A stretch of DNA of 64,000 nucleotides from Atrina japonica (GCA_030159075.1 BROG01000079.1:466001-530000); one strand, 5' to 3'. Shown: positions 28,040 to 40,687, numbered from the stretch's first letter. The notes: generated from the letters alone by a model not told the origin. Translations and numbers: made by a program.

Positions 28040-28290
28040 ATAGTGTTTTACGCCACACTCAACAATAAACAATTTTTCAATTATAGGGTGACGGCCAGTT
28101 TTTATTGGTGGAGGATTGAACCCGGTTACAACATACCCAGGAAGACACCACCAGCCTTTCGCAAGTAAATTGGCAAACTTTCCCAAAAACATTGGCGGAA
28201 GTTCTAGGGTAGATCGCACCAACGCTGACCAGAAGTGAAATACTTCATGGTTCAAAGCGCGGTGCTGTAACCACTCGACCACAGAGCCCC
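28040..28290 (-). mobile_element. tRNA-derived SINE, family 1, copy 2
   Basis: Minus-strand copy. The tRNA-like head lies at the right end (GGGGCTCTGTGGTCGAGTGG with TTACAGC on the minus strand), then a decayed B-box region, then the family body (AAACTGGCCGTCACC on minus). It ends in GTGTTTTACGCCACACTC on the plus strand. Confidence 0.75.
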
Positions 28291-28536
28291 ATCACTGAAA
28301 ACTGTAATAAATGTGTACTTTGATGGAATTTTTGAAAAGCATTTTCCCATATAATGCTTGTCACTGGACACTTATAGTCGTAATGTATACTGCTGATTAT
28401 GATAAGTAGTATGTCGTACAGATATTTTACTATGTATTAGTGATATCTTAAGTCAGCTAGTGACGAGATGCGTAATAAACTAATTTGAGTTTAAATTTCC
28501 AAATATAGTTATCGAGAAAACAGAGGTGAAAATTTG

Positions 28537-29160
28537 TCAGTATACGGGGGTTAATTGATAAGTGTTTATCCTCATATGTAAGTATTTGTCTTTTGGGAGA
28601 TGCATTGCGCCATTTTCATCATAATATCCTTCAGTGTCTATAAACTTCTGCCAGTGAAGTTTAAGAGCCTCAATGCCACTTTTAAAGAAGTGCCTTTTCT
28701 TCACTGTGCAGAAGTCCTCCATTGCATGTCTGACGTCATTTTTTTTTCTGGAAATGGGTACTGGAGATATATATATTTTTTTAATTTTGTAGAATATATA
28801 AAAGTCCGATGGAGCGAGATCAGGTAAGTAAGGGGATGTTGAATGTATTGAAAGCTACAATCATTAATGGCAGCCATAGTAATGACAGAATTGTGAGCAG
28901 GGGAATTGTCCTTGTGAAACCAGACACCTTTACTATGCTTTCCACGGCGCTTGGTCTTAATGTTTTCTCTTAACTGCCAACAAAGTGAGGCATAATATGT
29001 CACCTATGTCATGGGATTAAGTTATTATTTCAGGAGATGCCACTGTGACAGGAATTCCAGGACGGGGGTCATCCTGACGTCTGTGTCTGCCGCGTTTAAA
29101 ATCTGTCTCCCACCGTTTTACGGTGACATGTGGAGTGACATCCGCTCAATGTTGCTACCA
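28537..29160 (-). pseudogene. Broken mariner-type transposase with internal deletion
   Basis: A Tc1/mariner-superfamily transposase (DDE/D cut-and-paste enzyme) read right to left on the minus strand. The N-terminal part at about 29145-29040 encodes TVKRWETDFKRGRHRR and DDPRPG, the linker after the paired helix-turn-helix of mariner enzymes. At about 28990-28860 a second frame gives RRGKHSKGVWFHKDN and SPAH, the second catalytic Asp motif. About 28840-28800 encodes PDLAPSDFY, the third catalytic Asp, in another frame. The C-terminal end at about 28735-28600 encodes EDFCTVKKRHFF and LHWQKFIDTEGYY. The region between helix-turn-helix and second Asp, including the first catalytic Asp, is missing, and frameshifts separate the remaining blocks. 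It is non-functional. I did not identify terminal inverted repeats with confidence. Confidence 0.8.
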
Positions 29161-29974
29161 TGACAGCATGCCTTAGGGGCTAGACCTTTCTTGAATAAAT
29201 ATTGATTCACTGCTCCCTCGGCAATGTTGTCCATTTTGCAAAGTCAATTGCCCTGCTTACTTTAGAGTGTTACTTCTTCAACAAAAATGATCAAATAACA
29301 TCGTTTGTTGGTTACGCAGCCCTGTTTCACTCCTTTAACTTAAGGCCTAAAACTTATTATTCAACCCGTGTTTGTGAACAGAACCACGATGCACAAAACA
29401 GTTTTCTATCGGGCCCCTATATTTAGCCTTTCGTAAACAAACGTCTGTGCCAATATCAGCTCCATCACCAAAACATTTAAAGGTTAGAAAAGTGTTAATC
29501 AAGTATCTACAACATGACCATTCACATTATACATATTTTGTTTTACTCTGAGTATATAGGCGTCGCGTAAGTGTATTACGGAAATAGAAATAAGTAAATG
29601 ACGACCGAATGTATGCTGCATATAGGTTAAGCGCGGAATGAGCCCATGTTGTTGTCACTAGAGGGGACAGATAACTCTAAACGAAGTATTTAAAGTGGTA
29701 ATATTTCCCTGATGTGATCATTTATCAATGGAATGTCGTTTAAATAGAGGTATGCTTTTAACTAAGAGAAATTGAAAGGAAGGCGAATCTTAAATACATG
29801 TTTTAGATTATACATTAGACATGTAGTGAATGGGGAAATGTAATTGTGTCAGCAGGTTGCATGCTTCACGTCTAACTTCATGTCATCAAGAATACGATGT
29901 GTTCACGCCAGACCTATATTTCATTCGAACAAATCTATCTTGTCCGATGTTTGATTAACTGTATGAAAAAGAGT
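29161..29974. other. Spacer, nothing recognised
   Basis: The first few hundred bases may be the 5' part of the mariner element, but I find no matching terminus. Otherwise no feature I can support. Confidence 0.45.
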
Positions 29975-30139
29975 TACTGTAAATCCGGCTACATTTTGTT
30001 TACGTCAAAACTCGCGAATGTTCTCGTTCGTGAAAATATAATAATCGGCTAATGAAGTTTGTGATAGTATGGCGAAATGAACATTCGAAATAGTGATAAT
30101 ATCATATCGCGAAAAAAATTTCAACTTGTATTTACAGTA
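29975..30139. mobile_element. MITE with TACTGTAAAT inverted ends
   Basis: The left end TACTGTAAATCCGG and right end TGTATTTACAGTA give a perfect 10-bp terminal inverted repeat that includes the TA target, typical of the Tc1/mariner superfamily. The interior is relatively rich in CpG (ACTCGCGAATG, TCATATCGCGAAA). 165 bp, no ORF. Confidence 0.6.
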
Positions 30140-30875
30140 TCAGTGAATTAATCAAAAAATTCAAAAACTTTATTTCATTCCGAATGGTATTCCAACGGTT
30201 CCTCATAGCTGTATTGACATACGACCACCACATAGCTTGATATATCTTTAACTTCAGCGATAACTGGCGCCATCTCAGTTTAAATATAATTTCTTGGCAA
30301 GACTCGAAAAAACGTGCCACCAAAGAAAACCTAAAAATTTGATATTGTACTTTTTATATCGCTGCTTGACCCGTTGGCGTAGAATATCGTATATTATCAA
30401 TGTAGAAATGATTGACTTAATTGGATTATAATAAGAATTCATTCGCATATTTAGTAAAAATTAAAGTACTCTTCATTCGAGTCAGGGTAAGACAAGATGT
30501 TTTCTTTCGCACATAAAATTTAAAAATCACTACTCGCATTTATCTATTGGTAAAGATTTCAAACTCGCAAACTGAAGTTATTATTCTCGATTCCTGGTAA
30601 TACCTAAGAATTAAAAAAAAAAACAGTGACTTTTTCTTCACCAAGATCTCGCCATAGGAAGTAAACTCGGGGTTTTTTGTTGGCAAAAATAATTTGCACA
30701 GGTAAACCTTTATGAAACTGATGACGTCTCCTTATGATAGAGCGAAAAATTGTCGAAAGTAAACACAACAATAAAAACAAACAAATATGTAAACAAGTTG
30801 TTATTTACGCGGGTTTCGTATGCAAACTATACGCGTGGGTGGTATTTACGCGACGTCACAACTTACTATGAGCAG
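30140..30875. other. Spacer with CpG-containing segments
   Basis: The interval 30,800-30,860 contains several CG-rich words (TTTACGCGGG, TATACGCGTGG, TTACGCGACGTCAC). These may belong to the neighbouring MITE family rather than to a CpG island; no transcription unit is apparent. Confidence 0.4.
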
Positions 30876-30978
30876 TACTGTATTAAACGATAGTTCATAT
30901 CTCAACTGTGGGACTGGTACTCTTCACCGCGTATTTAGTGTAAATTACCCCAACGCGTAAATTTCCACGTTTACAGTA
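30876..30978. mobile_element. Short MITE, same terminal type as 29975-30139
   Basis: Starts TACTGTATTAAACG and ends CGTTTACAGTA, giving an imperfect terminal inverted repeat; the interior includes CACCGCGTATTTAG and CAACGCGTAAATTT. Probably a diverged relative of the 29975 element. Confidence 0.45.
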
Positions 30979-31197
30979 TATTATCATATAGCAGATGGAA
31001 TTATGAATATTTTTTAAGATAACAGTGAAGTAAAATAACAAAATTCTGACACTAAATCAAAAATGGTGTTCACGACGCTTTCTAAATTGATTCTTAAGAT
31101 TAATATTATTATAAAGTAAAGTAAAAACATAATAAAGAACTAATATCGTGAAACTTTAAACATGTGCCTTGTTTTTCGATTTACAATTGACAGAAAA
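30979..31197. other. Spacer, nothing recognised
   Basis: AT-rich, no supported feature. Confidence 0.5.
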
Positions 31198-31437
31198 TGG
31201 GGGCACCATTGTCTGAGAAGTTAGAGCAATGCTCTTTGAACCATGTTGTCTCTCATTTCTGGTCAGCGGAGGTGTGACCGCACCGAAACCTGAGCTGATT
31301 TTGTGAGAAAATATGCCACTTTACTTCCGGAAGACCTGTGTTATCTTCTGAATACCTTGTAAACGGATTCTCTTCTCTACCATCTAAAACTGGCCATATA
31401 ACTGAAATCTTGTTGAGTGCGGTGTAAAACACCATTC
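31198..31437 (+). mobile_element. tRNA-derived SINE, family 1, copy 3
   Basis: Head GGGGGCACCATTGTCTGAGA with AGTTAGAGCAATGC, a decayed B box (GGTGTGACCGCACC, the TTCGA lost), then the shared body GAGCTGATTTTGTGAG, TTTACTTCCGG, ATCTAAAACTGGCC and GAGTGCGGTGTAAAACACC. Confidence 0.75.
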
Positions 31438-31691
31438 AAAAATTGACAGAAAACGTAAGGTTTCGTGTTCTCCATCATATCAGTTTCCATTTTGGCTTTT
31501 AGTCATTGGGTGTATGGTTCATTTCATGAATCCGTGTAATCATAATTATAAGTTATTCCAACAATTTTCCCGTCTTAAATATAATGCATTGTTTATTGTT
31601 CTATTCAGACTTTAGCTTGTTTGAATTGAACACTTAGAGCTGAAAATCGGCAAAATATAGTCATTATTTGTTTTCAGTTAGACCCCTCCCT
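31438..31691. other. Spacer, nothing recognised
   Basis: No supported feature. Confidence 0.5.
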
Positions 31692-31720
31692 GATACAAAT
31701 GTAATGATTACATTTGTATC
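31692..31720. repeat. Perfect 29-bp palindrome
   Basis: GATACAAATGTAAT, a single G, then ATTACATTTGTATC. The arms are 14 bp and perfectly complementary with a one-base centre. It could form a cruciform or be a dimeric protein binding site; function unknown. Confidence 0.9.
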
Positions 31721-33650
31721 TTCCCTTCTGATTGAAATCATTCGTATAATGACGTGAATCACGTAATAACATAAGATCCCCTGGGCATCGTATTTATAGC
31801 TCTTAAAAAAGACCAGGTAGATGTGACTGCTAAGGTGAGAGGACGTTAACCTGGCTCTGTATTATCCGTTGGCGCATCACCCCATTTGCAGAAAATGAAT
31901 TATTTCTGCCTCATTGATCTGAATGATACACTGTAATTACAGCAACAACATTATACAATAGTTTTTTTAATTCATTCTTCTTTGACCTTTCACAAATGTC
32001 TTCAAGAAACCATTAAAGAAGGCAAAGAGAGGTTAGATATTTTCGTTTGTGTACGACGACGGAACTTGACTCTTTTTATTCGAGCATTTTGTTTCCATAA
32101 TAATGCCTTTGAAAATGTTCCCAGTCTGTTGCTGTACGAATAAATTGCATGTAGCAAATCTTTTGGGTGATAATTTACTTTCTGGCTCTTATTCATCCAG
32201 CCGCTCTACATAGAAATGACACAACTATTTAGTTAAAGACTTTTATATATCTGTGTATTTAAAATATTTGTGTATTTTATCTACAAGGGTATCATTATTG
32301 TTTTTTCACTAGCCATTGTTTTTATTTTGTAATATTGTTGCACATCGTTTTTGTCAAGGAGTTTTCTTTGATATGGAGTTGCCAAAGACTCTGATATTTG
32401 CCCAGTTCTCCACGAGCTTAGGGAAATACAGTGATGTTTTTCCTGGTGGAGCATCTTTAAATCTCATCCAAAAGATCCATGACTTTCAAAATAAAGTGTA
32501 GGTTCGATCCGTGACACATTGGAATATATCGTTGTGAATCCGGACTGCGTAAGAACGCTCTTTTCTACATGGATAAAGTTGACATCTTGGTAAAAAAAAC
32601 CATTTTCACTCGAATCGCTTTACAAGGAATAAGTTCAAAACAAGATTAAAAAAAAATGTGAAAAGTTGTGGAGCGATATATCTGTACGATAGGGTTTATA
32701 CATTTAGTAACTCACGTACTAGTATATAAAACATGTTTATATCACATAGACAAACTGGAAAGGACAATGCTTAAGAGGTCATAGGCATGACATTGTATAA
32801 CCCTTTGAAGACATCGTCTGATTCTTTCCTTTTAATCGTCGTTGATTTAGTTCCTTCATGACTGTTACTGTAAAGTTCCAATTTCATAGGATGGCTTTCT
32901 TTAAAACAATAAAAAGTATTACACAGACGGGTAGAAATTCGTAACATTTTCTAAATTCTTAGAAAAATAAATACGCAATCTAAAATATTTAATAAATCAC
33001 GCTACATGGGAAATGTATCCAAGGTTTCTATTTCTTTAAATGAAGAAACCACAAAAAGGCTTTTTATTTAAACTTGAATTTAGGGGACCAGCTTGTCAGA
33101 AGAAACTAATCTAATTGTGTTTTGCTCTCGTGTGATTTGATTTACAATTCCGGGAACCTAATTTACGAAATAGTTCATGAGACATCAATACCAGATTTGA
33201 CTATTGTAAAGTGGTCTAATGACTCCGAAGACGATATGACGAGGATTCTGAGAATTCTAGACTCATTTAATCTAAAGTTTTAATTCTTTGATGATGAAAC
33301 AAAACTACTCCCAACAGATTACACAAAATGAATTTCATTTTCGTTTATGGTGGTGAAGGACTGTCTCTAAATAATGTTATCAACGAAACATTATCAAACA
33401 AAATCAAAGTCTTCATCTTGCAAAATACACATACAAATCTATATCATATTGATTGTCCGATATGAGCTGTCACGTTGACCTGCAAAATAATATGTATATA
33501 TACTTGGTGTTTGTGACGTCACTTGAACTTAAAATTTTGTTGCATTCAAGTTGGAAATTTTGCTCATTTCAACATCTGATAAAGTATGCTTATATGTAAA
33601 TAATAATTTGAAATGTAGGCTAAATAAATGTATTCAAATGTAGTTTCCTT
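31721..33650. other. Low-copy interval, no gene recognised
   Basis: ORFs of 60-64 codons without resemblance. A B-box-like GGTTCGATCCGTG at about 32,502 may mark a decayed SINE, but no A box or body match was found. Confidence 0.45.
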
Positions 33651-33727
33651 TCATATCACATTTATGATACTCGCCAGAGGCTCGCAAAATGGAATGTTCA
33701 AAAACTTGTATCATAAATGTGATATGA
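33651..33727. repeat. Perfect 20-bp inverted repeat with 37-bp spacer
   Basis: TCATATCACATTTATGATAC at 33651-33670 and its exact reverse complement at 33708-33727. The spacer contains its own partial inverted repeat (CTCGCCAGAGG / CTCGC). Could be a small MITE or a cruciform-forming site. Confidence 0.85.
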
Positions 33728-33885
33728 ATGGCTACTCGTGACGAACCTATACATATAAGTTATTTCTATTTCAAATGTTAGAGAATCTTACCAAAATGGC
33801 AGTCCTACATATATAATATATATATACCACATAAGATTAACTGGTGTTGTATACATATCTGTAAGTTATAACAAATATATAAGTG

Positions 33886-33894
<9 letters not shown>

Positions 33895-33965
<71 letters not shown>

Positions 33966-34090
33966 TATATATATATGTGTGTGTGTATGTGTGTAAATGT
34001 GTGTGTGACGTGTGTGTCACATGTGTTTATGAGTGTGTCTGTGTGTGCATTTGCGTGTATCTGTGTGTGCATTTGCGTGTGTGTCGTATC
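33895..34090. repeat. (TA)n tract followed by degenerate GT-rich repeat
   Basis: TA repeat to about 33,962, then TGTGTGTGTATGTGTG-type sequence to about 34,085. ORFs reading poly-YI or THTH are artefacts. Confidence 0.93.
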
Positions 34091-34720
34091 AAAATACATA
34101 CACATTGATCACATGTAAGACTCGTAAGTACACAAAGACAAATTGTGTTAATATAAAGCTAGGTAAATGAGAGTCTTAGACTTCTGTAGTATTCACAAAT
34201 AGTTATCATAACGTCTATCTTGTTCGACCTTAACAAAAGTATCCACCTCGTGCAGATATCAACACAGGAGTGTAATAATAACACATTTTACAACCGGAAA
34301 GTATTAAAATGCATGATGGTGTAAATAATATGAATGGTTTAATATGCAACTTTATGGATTCTATTTGCGACGATTTGTCGGAAGACAGGCTGCTTTTTCA
34401 TGGTGATAACTTAATTCCTTTTAAACCCGATAATAAAATATTCATAAATTATAGTAATTGAAGACTATTGTATTCTTGATAAATGCAAAAGTGATTCAAA
34501 TCTTGCGTTATCAAGGTATTGATTTTTTTATTTGTGCCGTACTAAAAAGTTAAGAAAAATATCATTTGATATTTTCCCTGTACATATTGACTTCGGATTT
34601 TATCAATAGGTATCAATGAAGGTGTGAGCTAGGGCATGATCCTCATGTCAAATGCTTTTATATCATGACTCCGCACCTGCAACTCTCTGACTTGATTATG
34701 TGTTCAGTTTAATAAACCGA
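34091..34720. other. Spacer, nothing recognised
   Basis: AT-rich, no supported feature. Confidence 0.5.
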
Positions 34721-34750
34721 TGGCAAGCCAAATTCTACCCCGCCCACATC

Positions 34751-34800
34751 TTTTTATAAAAGGCGGAGATCTTTCGTTCAAGGAATTCTTCTTTCAGTCT
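34751..34800 (+). promoter_or_regulatory. Possible core promoter (TATA box), weak
   Basis: TTTTATAAAAGGCGG has a canonical TATA box (TATAAAAGG from 34755), and a TTTCAGTCT initiator-like motif lies about 40 bp downstream, slightly too far for ideal spacing. The downstream sequence has no gene I recognise. A solo LTR of a retrotransposon is an alternative: TTTGGCCAGACCCTCGTC near 35,019 is loosely like a primer-binding site but was not matched to a tRNA. Confidence 0.25.
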
Positions 34801-35206
34801 CTATACTTTGTGCACGTGTTTTTGTTTACTATTTATATGTTACACAATTGTATGTCTTCTTCTTGTACCCTTGTTAAGCTCGTCGTGTCATTATCATTTA
34901 ATATGTTTTTTCTCCGTCACCGCTTTAATGTTTGTTCACCCGAGTGACAATTTATCAGAGTAATTTGTGTATTTTCATCATCAACGAATCAATATCACTT
35001 TAATTATCAACATCACATTTGGCCAGACCCTCGTCATTTTGTGTTTCTCAAGTGTTTTTATTTTTTATTAGATGTAAAGAAGGATTCATTCACGAATTAT
35101 ACTCTCATACCCATTTAAATTTTAGCAGTTACACGCTGTTAGGATTTCGACAACTTTAACAGAAAGGTGTAGATCTGATGAAATTTTTAAGTCATAAATA
35201 CACTTT
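34801..35206. other. Spacer or possible LTR remainder
   Basis: T-rich sequence downstream of the TATA motif. No gene is supported. Confidence 0.4.
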
Positions 35207-35218
35207 TATATATATATA

Positions 35219-35307
<89 letters not shown>

Positions 35308-35332
35308 TATATACACTTATATATATGTTATA
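35207..35332. repeat. (TA)n microsatellite, interrupted
   Basis: TA repeat with TATTTTATAT and ACACTTAT interruptions. Confidence 0.95.
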
Positions 35333-35514
35333 ACTTACAGATATGTATATGTATACAGATATAGGCCCACTTCCACTTCCTGCTTTCGTCAATATTAACG
35401 TAGAAAAATCCGCTGTTTATTGAAACCTTTCGAAATATAATCACAATTTCTCAATGAATCCCAAGTCAGGTGTAAGAAATACTAATGGAGAATTATAGTA
35501 ATTATCTTTAAATA

Positions 35515-37520
<2,006 letters not shown>

Positions 37521-37939
37521 GGCATGAGTATTTCAGATGATACTAACAAGGGAGATCCCTTGTCACGACAGAAGTGAGGCATTCGATAGCCCTCACTGCA
37601 TTGTCACGAGTCCATTTAGCAAGTCAATATTTGTGGCCCTTCATCTGAAGCTGGTAATATATCCATATCAGTGACAAATTATTGGAGATATGTAAGACAA
37701 ATGACATTAATATTTAATGATAAATTCATAAACGTTACAGGGACATGAGCATGTTTTTACTACCTAGACTGATATACAAAACCAAAAAAGAGAAAATTGG
37801 TTGTTGTTTTTTTTCATATTTGGAGAAAAGTGCAAGAGAAACCAAGTTTGGCAAATGTTCGTTTGGAAATGATTAATTTGACCTTTAAGTTACTAATTTG
37901 CATATGCATACGTACGACACTATTTCTGACTTTATATTC

Positions 37940-38009
<70 letters not shown>

Positions 38010-38105
38010 ATATATGGAGGTGTATGTGTATGTTTGTATATCTCTTATTTGTTATATTACATCAATGTAAGCTGTAAAAACAAAATAGCTAACAGCCCTT
38101 TATTT
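37521..38105 (-). mobile_element. MITE-like element, inverted partner of 57301-57734, with internal (TA)n
   Basis: 37521-37946 is a very close inverted copy of 57301-57734; I see only scattered substitutions and one replaced stretch (about 37,786-37,803). It contains an R-A module (GTCACGACAGAAGTGAGGC, ATTGTCACGAGTCC, GTGGCCC, CCATATCAGTGAC). A (TA)n tract follows, and the right end AACAAAATAGCTAACAGCCC resembles the GGGCATTAGCTG-type terminus of related elements. The opposite terminus seems lost. Confidence 0.7.
37943..38015. repeat. (TA)n microsatellite inside the MITE-like element
   Basis: TA run with one ATTATAT interruption, at the same position as the TA tract beside the partner copy. 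Confidence 0.95.
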
Positions 38106-38566
38106 TTATGAGTGGATGAGAGTAATTCTGTTTTATCCATTGTTAACATAAAATTACATTAATTAAGCTTCATTATAGGAATAATACTTGAAAATGAAAA
38201 TATATGTTTTAAACACACCCGAGTTTGTTATCGGGTAAGCTATTAAATCGTCATTATTGTAAATGTCTGGAAAAAAGTTCGCTATTCTGACCACGAAGAG
38301 ATACCATTTTCAAGAATTCTCGAAAATTTTCAACAGTTCTTATTCTCCACAAAAAGAGAATAATTGAAGTGTTTTTATGCTAATTATAATAGCCCCTTTA
38401 TAATGCTTACAAGTTGAGGTATGTTAGCATAACATTTTTTTAAAAGCTAAGATAGTCATCTTTTTACGGTGGTTACTCTTAGACGGATTTGGCTATGCAT
38501 TTAGATTTATTTTTTGGCATTATCTTGTACCACTTTTCCTTTAGAAAACTTTTTTGGAAAATTGGA

Positions 38567-38610
38567 GCTCAACTGATGAAGTCTAATTGACAGAAACGGT
38601 CGTCTTGAGC
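38567..38610 (+). ncRNA. Type I hammerhead ribozyme, copy A (core intact)
   Basis: Helix I 5' strand GCTCAA, then the catalytic core CTGATGA, stem II AGTC with loop TAATT and GACA, then GAAAC, a 3-bp stem III (ACG, loop GT, CGT), cleavage-site C, and helix I 3' strand TTGAGC, perfectly complementary to GCTCAA. Every invariant core position of the hammerhead is present (C3 to A9, G12 A13 A14, A15.1-U16.1, C17). The position 10.1/11.1 pair at the base of stem II is A with A instead of the usual G-C, a family-wide oddity. Predicted cleavage is after the C preceding TTGAGC. Such ribozymes define metazoan retrozymes and the terminal repeats of Penelope-like elements. Confidence 0.75.
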
Positions 38611-38916
38611 ACTTTGACTTTGGTATTATGTTTATAATATTTATAACCACTAGGTCGTTGTCACTGCTGGTGGACCATTTGAGTCCCCGGGGGTATACAT
38701 AAGCCTAGTACCTGGTATTTCGGTACCAGCTGATAATCTTATACTAAAGTAATCTTTGGCACTGATAACACCATTTAAATTCTATTTTTTTTAAATGCTA
38801 AGATAGTCATCTTTTTACGGTGGTTACTCTTAGACGGATTTGGCTATGCATTTAGATTTATTTTGTGGCCTTGTCTTATACCACTTAACCTTTAGAAAAC
38901 CTTTTTGTAAAATTGG

Positions 38917-38930
38917 AGCCCAACTGATGT
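38917..38930 (+). ncRNA. Truncated hammerhead remnant
   Basis: GCCCAACTGATG preserves the start of the motif, after which the sequence jumps to TTAGCATAGCATTTTTT, the body. It marks the unit junction in locus 1. Confidence 0.6.
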
Positions 38931-39073
38931 TAGCATAGCATTTTTTAAAAATCTAAGATATTTATCTTTTTACGGTGGTTACTCTTAGACGGGTTTGGCT
39001 ATGCATTTAGATTTATTTTGTGGCCTTGTCTTATACCACTTAACCTTTAGAAAACTTTTTTTGTAAAATTGGA

Positions 39074-39117
39074 GCTCAACTGATGAAGTCTAATTGACAG
39101 AAACGGTCCTCTTGAGC
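39074..39117 (+). ncRNA. Hammerhead ribozyme, copy B (stem III damaged)
   Basis: Same layout as copy A with perfect helix I (GCTCAA / TTGAGC) and intact CTGATGA and GAAAC. Stem III reads ACG, GT, CCT, so one pair of the three is broken. Activity is probably reduced. Confidence 0.7.
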
Positions 39118-39135
39118 ATTTCAACTTTGGTCTTA

Positions 39136-39762
39136 TTGTTTACTTCCGAGCTAGTTACCACGTCTGCATATTCGTTGTATTTTCGATTTGAAGTTATCAA
39201 CCAATTGTAATAGTTGTACCTGGCAATGAGATTAGGAACTAATTAATTTACCGGACACCTCATGAAATTGAATGTAAGGTATGTTCGCATCCAGTATCAT
39301 ATCACCGTATACATTTTCTAGAAAAATTCTTTTTCCAGAACTACGGATACCGTACCCAAGAATTCCAATCTGCTGTTAATTGCTTTTGTCTAATATATTA
39401 TTAGAATTATTCACAGTTCCAAGCCTCGTACACCTTCTAAGGTCACTAAAAGTTGATGAATGATTAATAACGTGCTTATCAAAATAGTTATGGAGATTAA
39501 ATTCAAGTTGTTACAGAAATTTTAATCACGATATAAATTTTCGTTGGCTAGACAAATTAGTATTCGTGAAAACTTATATAGAACAATCACACATTTATGT
39601 TATTCCATATACGGCCTATACTCTTTCCAACATACTATTTATTTTATTGAAATATCAAAGCACAATGGCACTCGTCTTTCTTCCTGTTGTGTCGGTCAAG
39701 ACCTCAAAACAATCTCATATTTTAGAACTGTTGTTTTTAATAGTGTTTTGTGGATTTGAATA
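39136..39762. other. Spacer, no gene recognised
   Basis: Includes a 71-codon ORF at 39544-39759 with no resemblance. Otherwise AT-rich low-copy sequence. Confidence 0.5.
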
Positions 39763-39998
39763 GCATTCGACGCCACACTGAACATTTTTCCAGTTATCTG
39801 GTGGCTGTCTGTTATTAATGGTGGAGGAAAAAGACCCATTAAGCCAAAAAGAGACCACCGGCCTTCAGCAAGTAAAATGGCAAACTCTCTCACAAAAATC
39901 AGCTTATCTTCTAGCCGGGCTCGTTTCTATGCTGACCAGAAGTGAGATACTTCATAGTTTAAAGCGTGATGCTCTAGCCATTCGTTCACGGAGGACCC
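39763..39998 (-). mobile_element. tRNA-derived SINE, family 1, copy 4
   Basis: Minus-strand copy. The plus strand shows CGACGCCACACTGAAC, GTGGCTGTC, AGAGACCACCGGCC, AAAATCAGCTTATC, CTGACCAGAAGTGAGATAC and GCTCTAGCCATTCG near the tRNA-like end. The GGTTCGA of the B box is decayed. Confidence 0.75.
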
Positions 39999-40403
39999 TG
40001 GCGTTGTGTTTACTTTATTCTTGTTTTCCACCCTGTCTAGCTTATATGGACACGTCATCAACGAGGTTAAATACTTCAAATTTTGTTTAGGCTGATACCG
40101 ACGTGATTTTCTGTTTTATTCACACAATGCAAAACTTATAATTTTCCCACATCAATAATTCATATATACTCAACATATTGATACTAATTATTGCAAAAAG
40201 TGATTGTCATTGATATGCGAATGTGGTAAAGCCCCGTGTAATCTACAACTGTAACATTTCCCAATCGTTGAAATGAAATACGTTAATGTGGGATATTTTA
40301 ACTCATCATCCACTGAAAAACGATGGGTCCTTATGGTAAACAATGACGTAGACCAGTCAAAATGCGTCATAAGGGGTGAAAGAGTTAATATGTATAAAAC
40401 AAG
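39999..40403. other. Spacer, nothing recognised
   Basis: No supported feature. Confidence 0.5.
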
Positions 40404-40405
40404 TA

Positions 40406-40584
40406 CAGTAAAACCTGCTATAGTGGTCACCTCTATATAAGGATCACCTGTCTATAAAGGCCAGTTTTGAAAAGTCCCTTGGCTGCATACTCTAACTAAA
40501 TTGAACCCGTGTATAAGGGCCACCTGCACATAAAGGTCAATATTGCCTGGTCCCTTGGTTGACCCCTATATACAGGTTTTACTG
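40406..40584. mobile_element. Intact pogo/mariner-like MITE, 179 bp
   Basis: Terminal inverted repeats CAGTAAAACCTG and CAGGTTTTACTG are perfect over 12 bp and flanked by TA on both sides (40404-40405 and 40585-40586), the Tc1/mariner/pogo target duplication. The interior has repeated GTCACCT, ATATAAGGATCACC and ATAAAGGCCAG motifs. A second copy at 50271-50440 has lost its outer ends. No ORF; a transposase would act in trans. Confidence 0.8.
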
Positions 40585-40685
40585 TAGTTATTCCTTTTTA
40601 GACGGACTGTGATATTAATGATTCTCACATTCATACTTTCAAAATTGTGTGTATCTGTGGAATACAATTTTACTCCATGGAGTAC

Positions 40686-40687
40686 AT

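Larger units (their letters stand above)
38417..39135 (+). mobile_element. Retrozyme-like tandem repeat, locus 1 (plus strand)
   Basis: Tandem partial-full-partial array of the hammerhead-bearing repeat. The first segment (38440-38610) ends in a complete hammerhead. The second runs through the unit body (ACTAGGTCGTTGTCACTGC, GAGTCCCCGGGGGTATAC, a CTGGTATTTCGGTACCAG hairpin, TTACGGTGGTTACTCTTAG, TATGCATTTAGATTTATT) to a truncated hammerhead at 38917-38930, 350 bp after the first. The third is a short unit of about 157 bp ending in another hammerhead. There is no ORF; replication would need enzymes from elsewhere. Confidence 0.75.
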
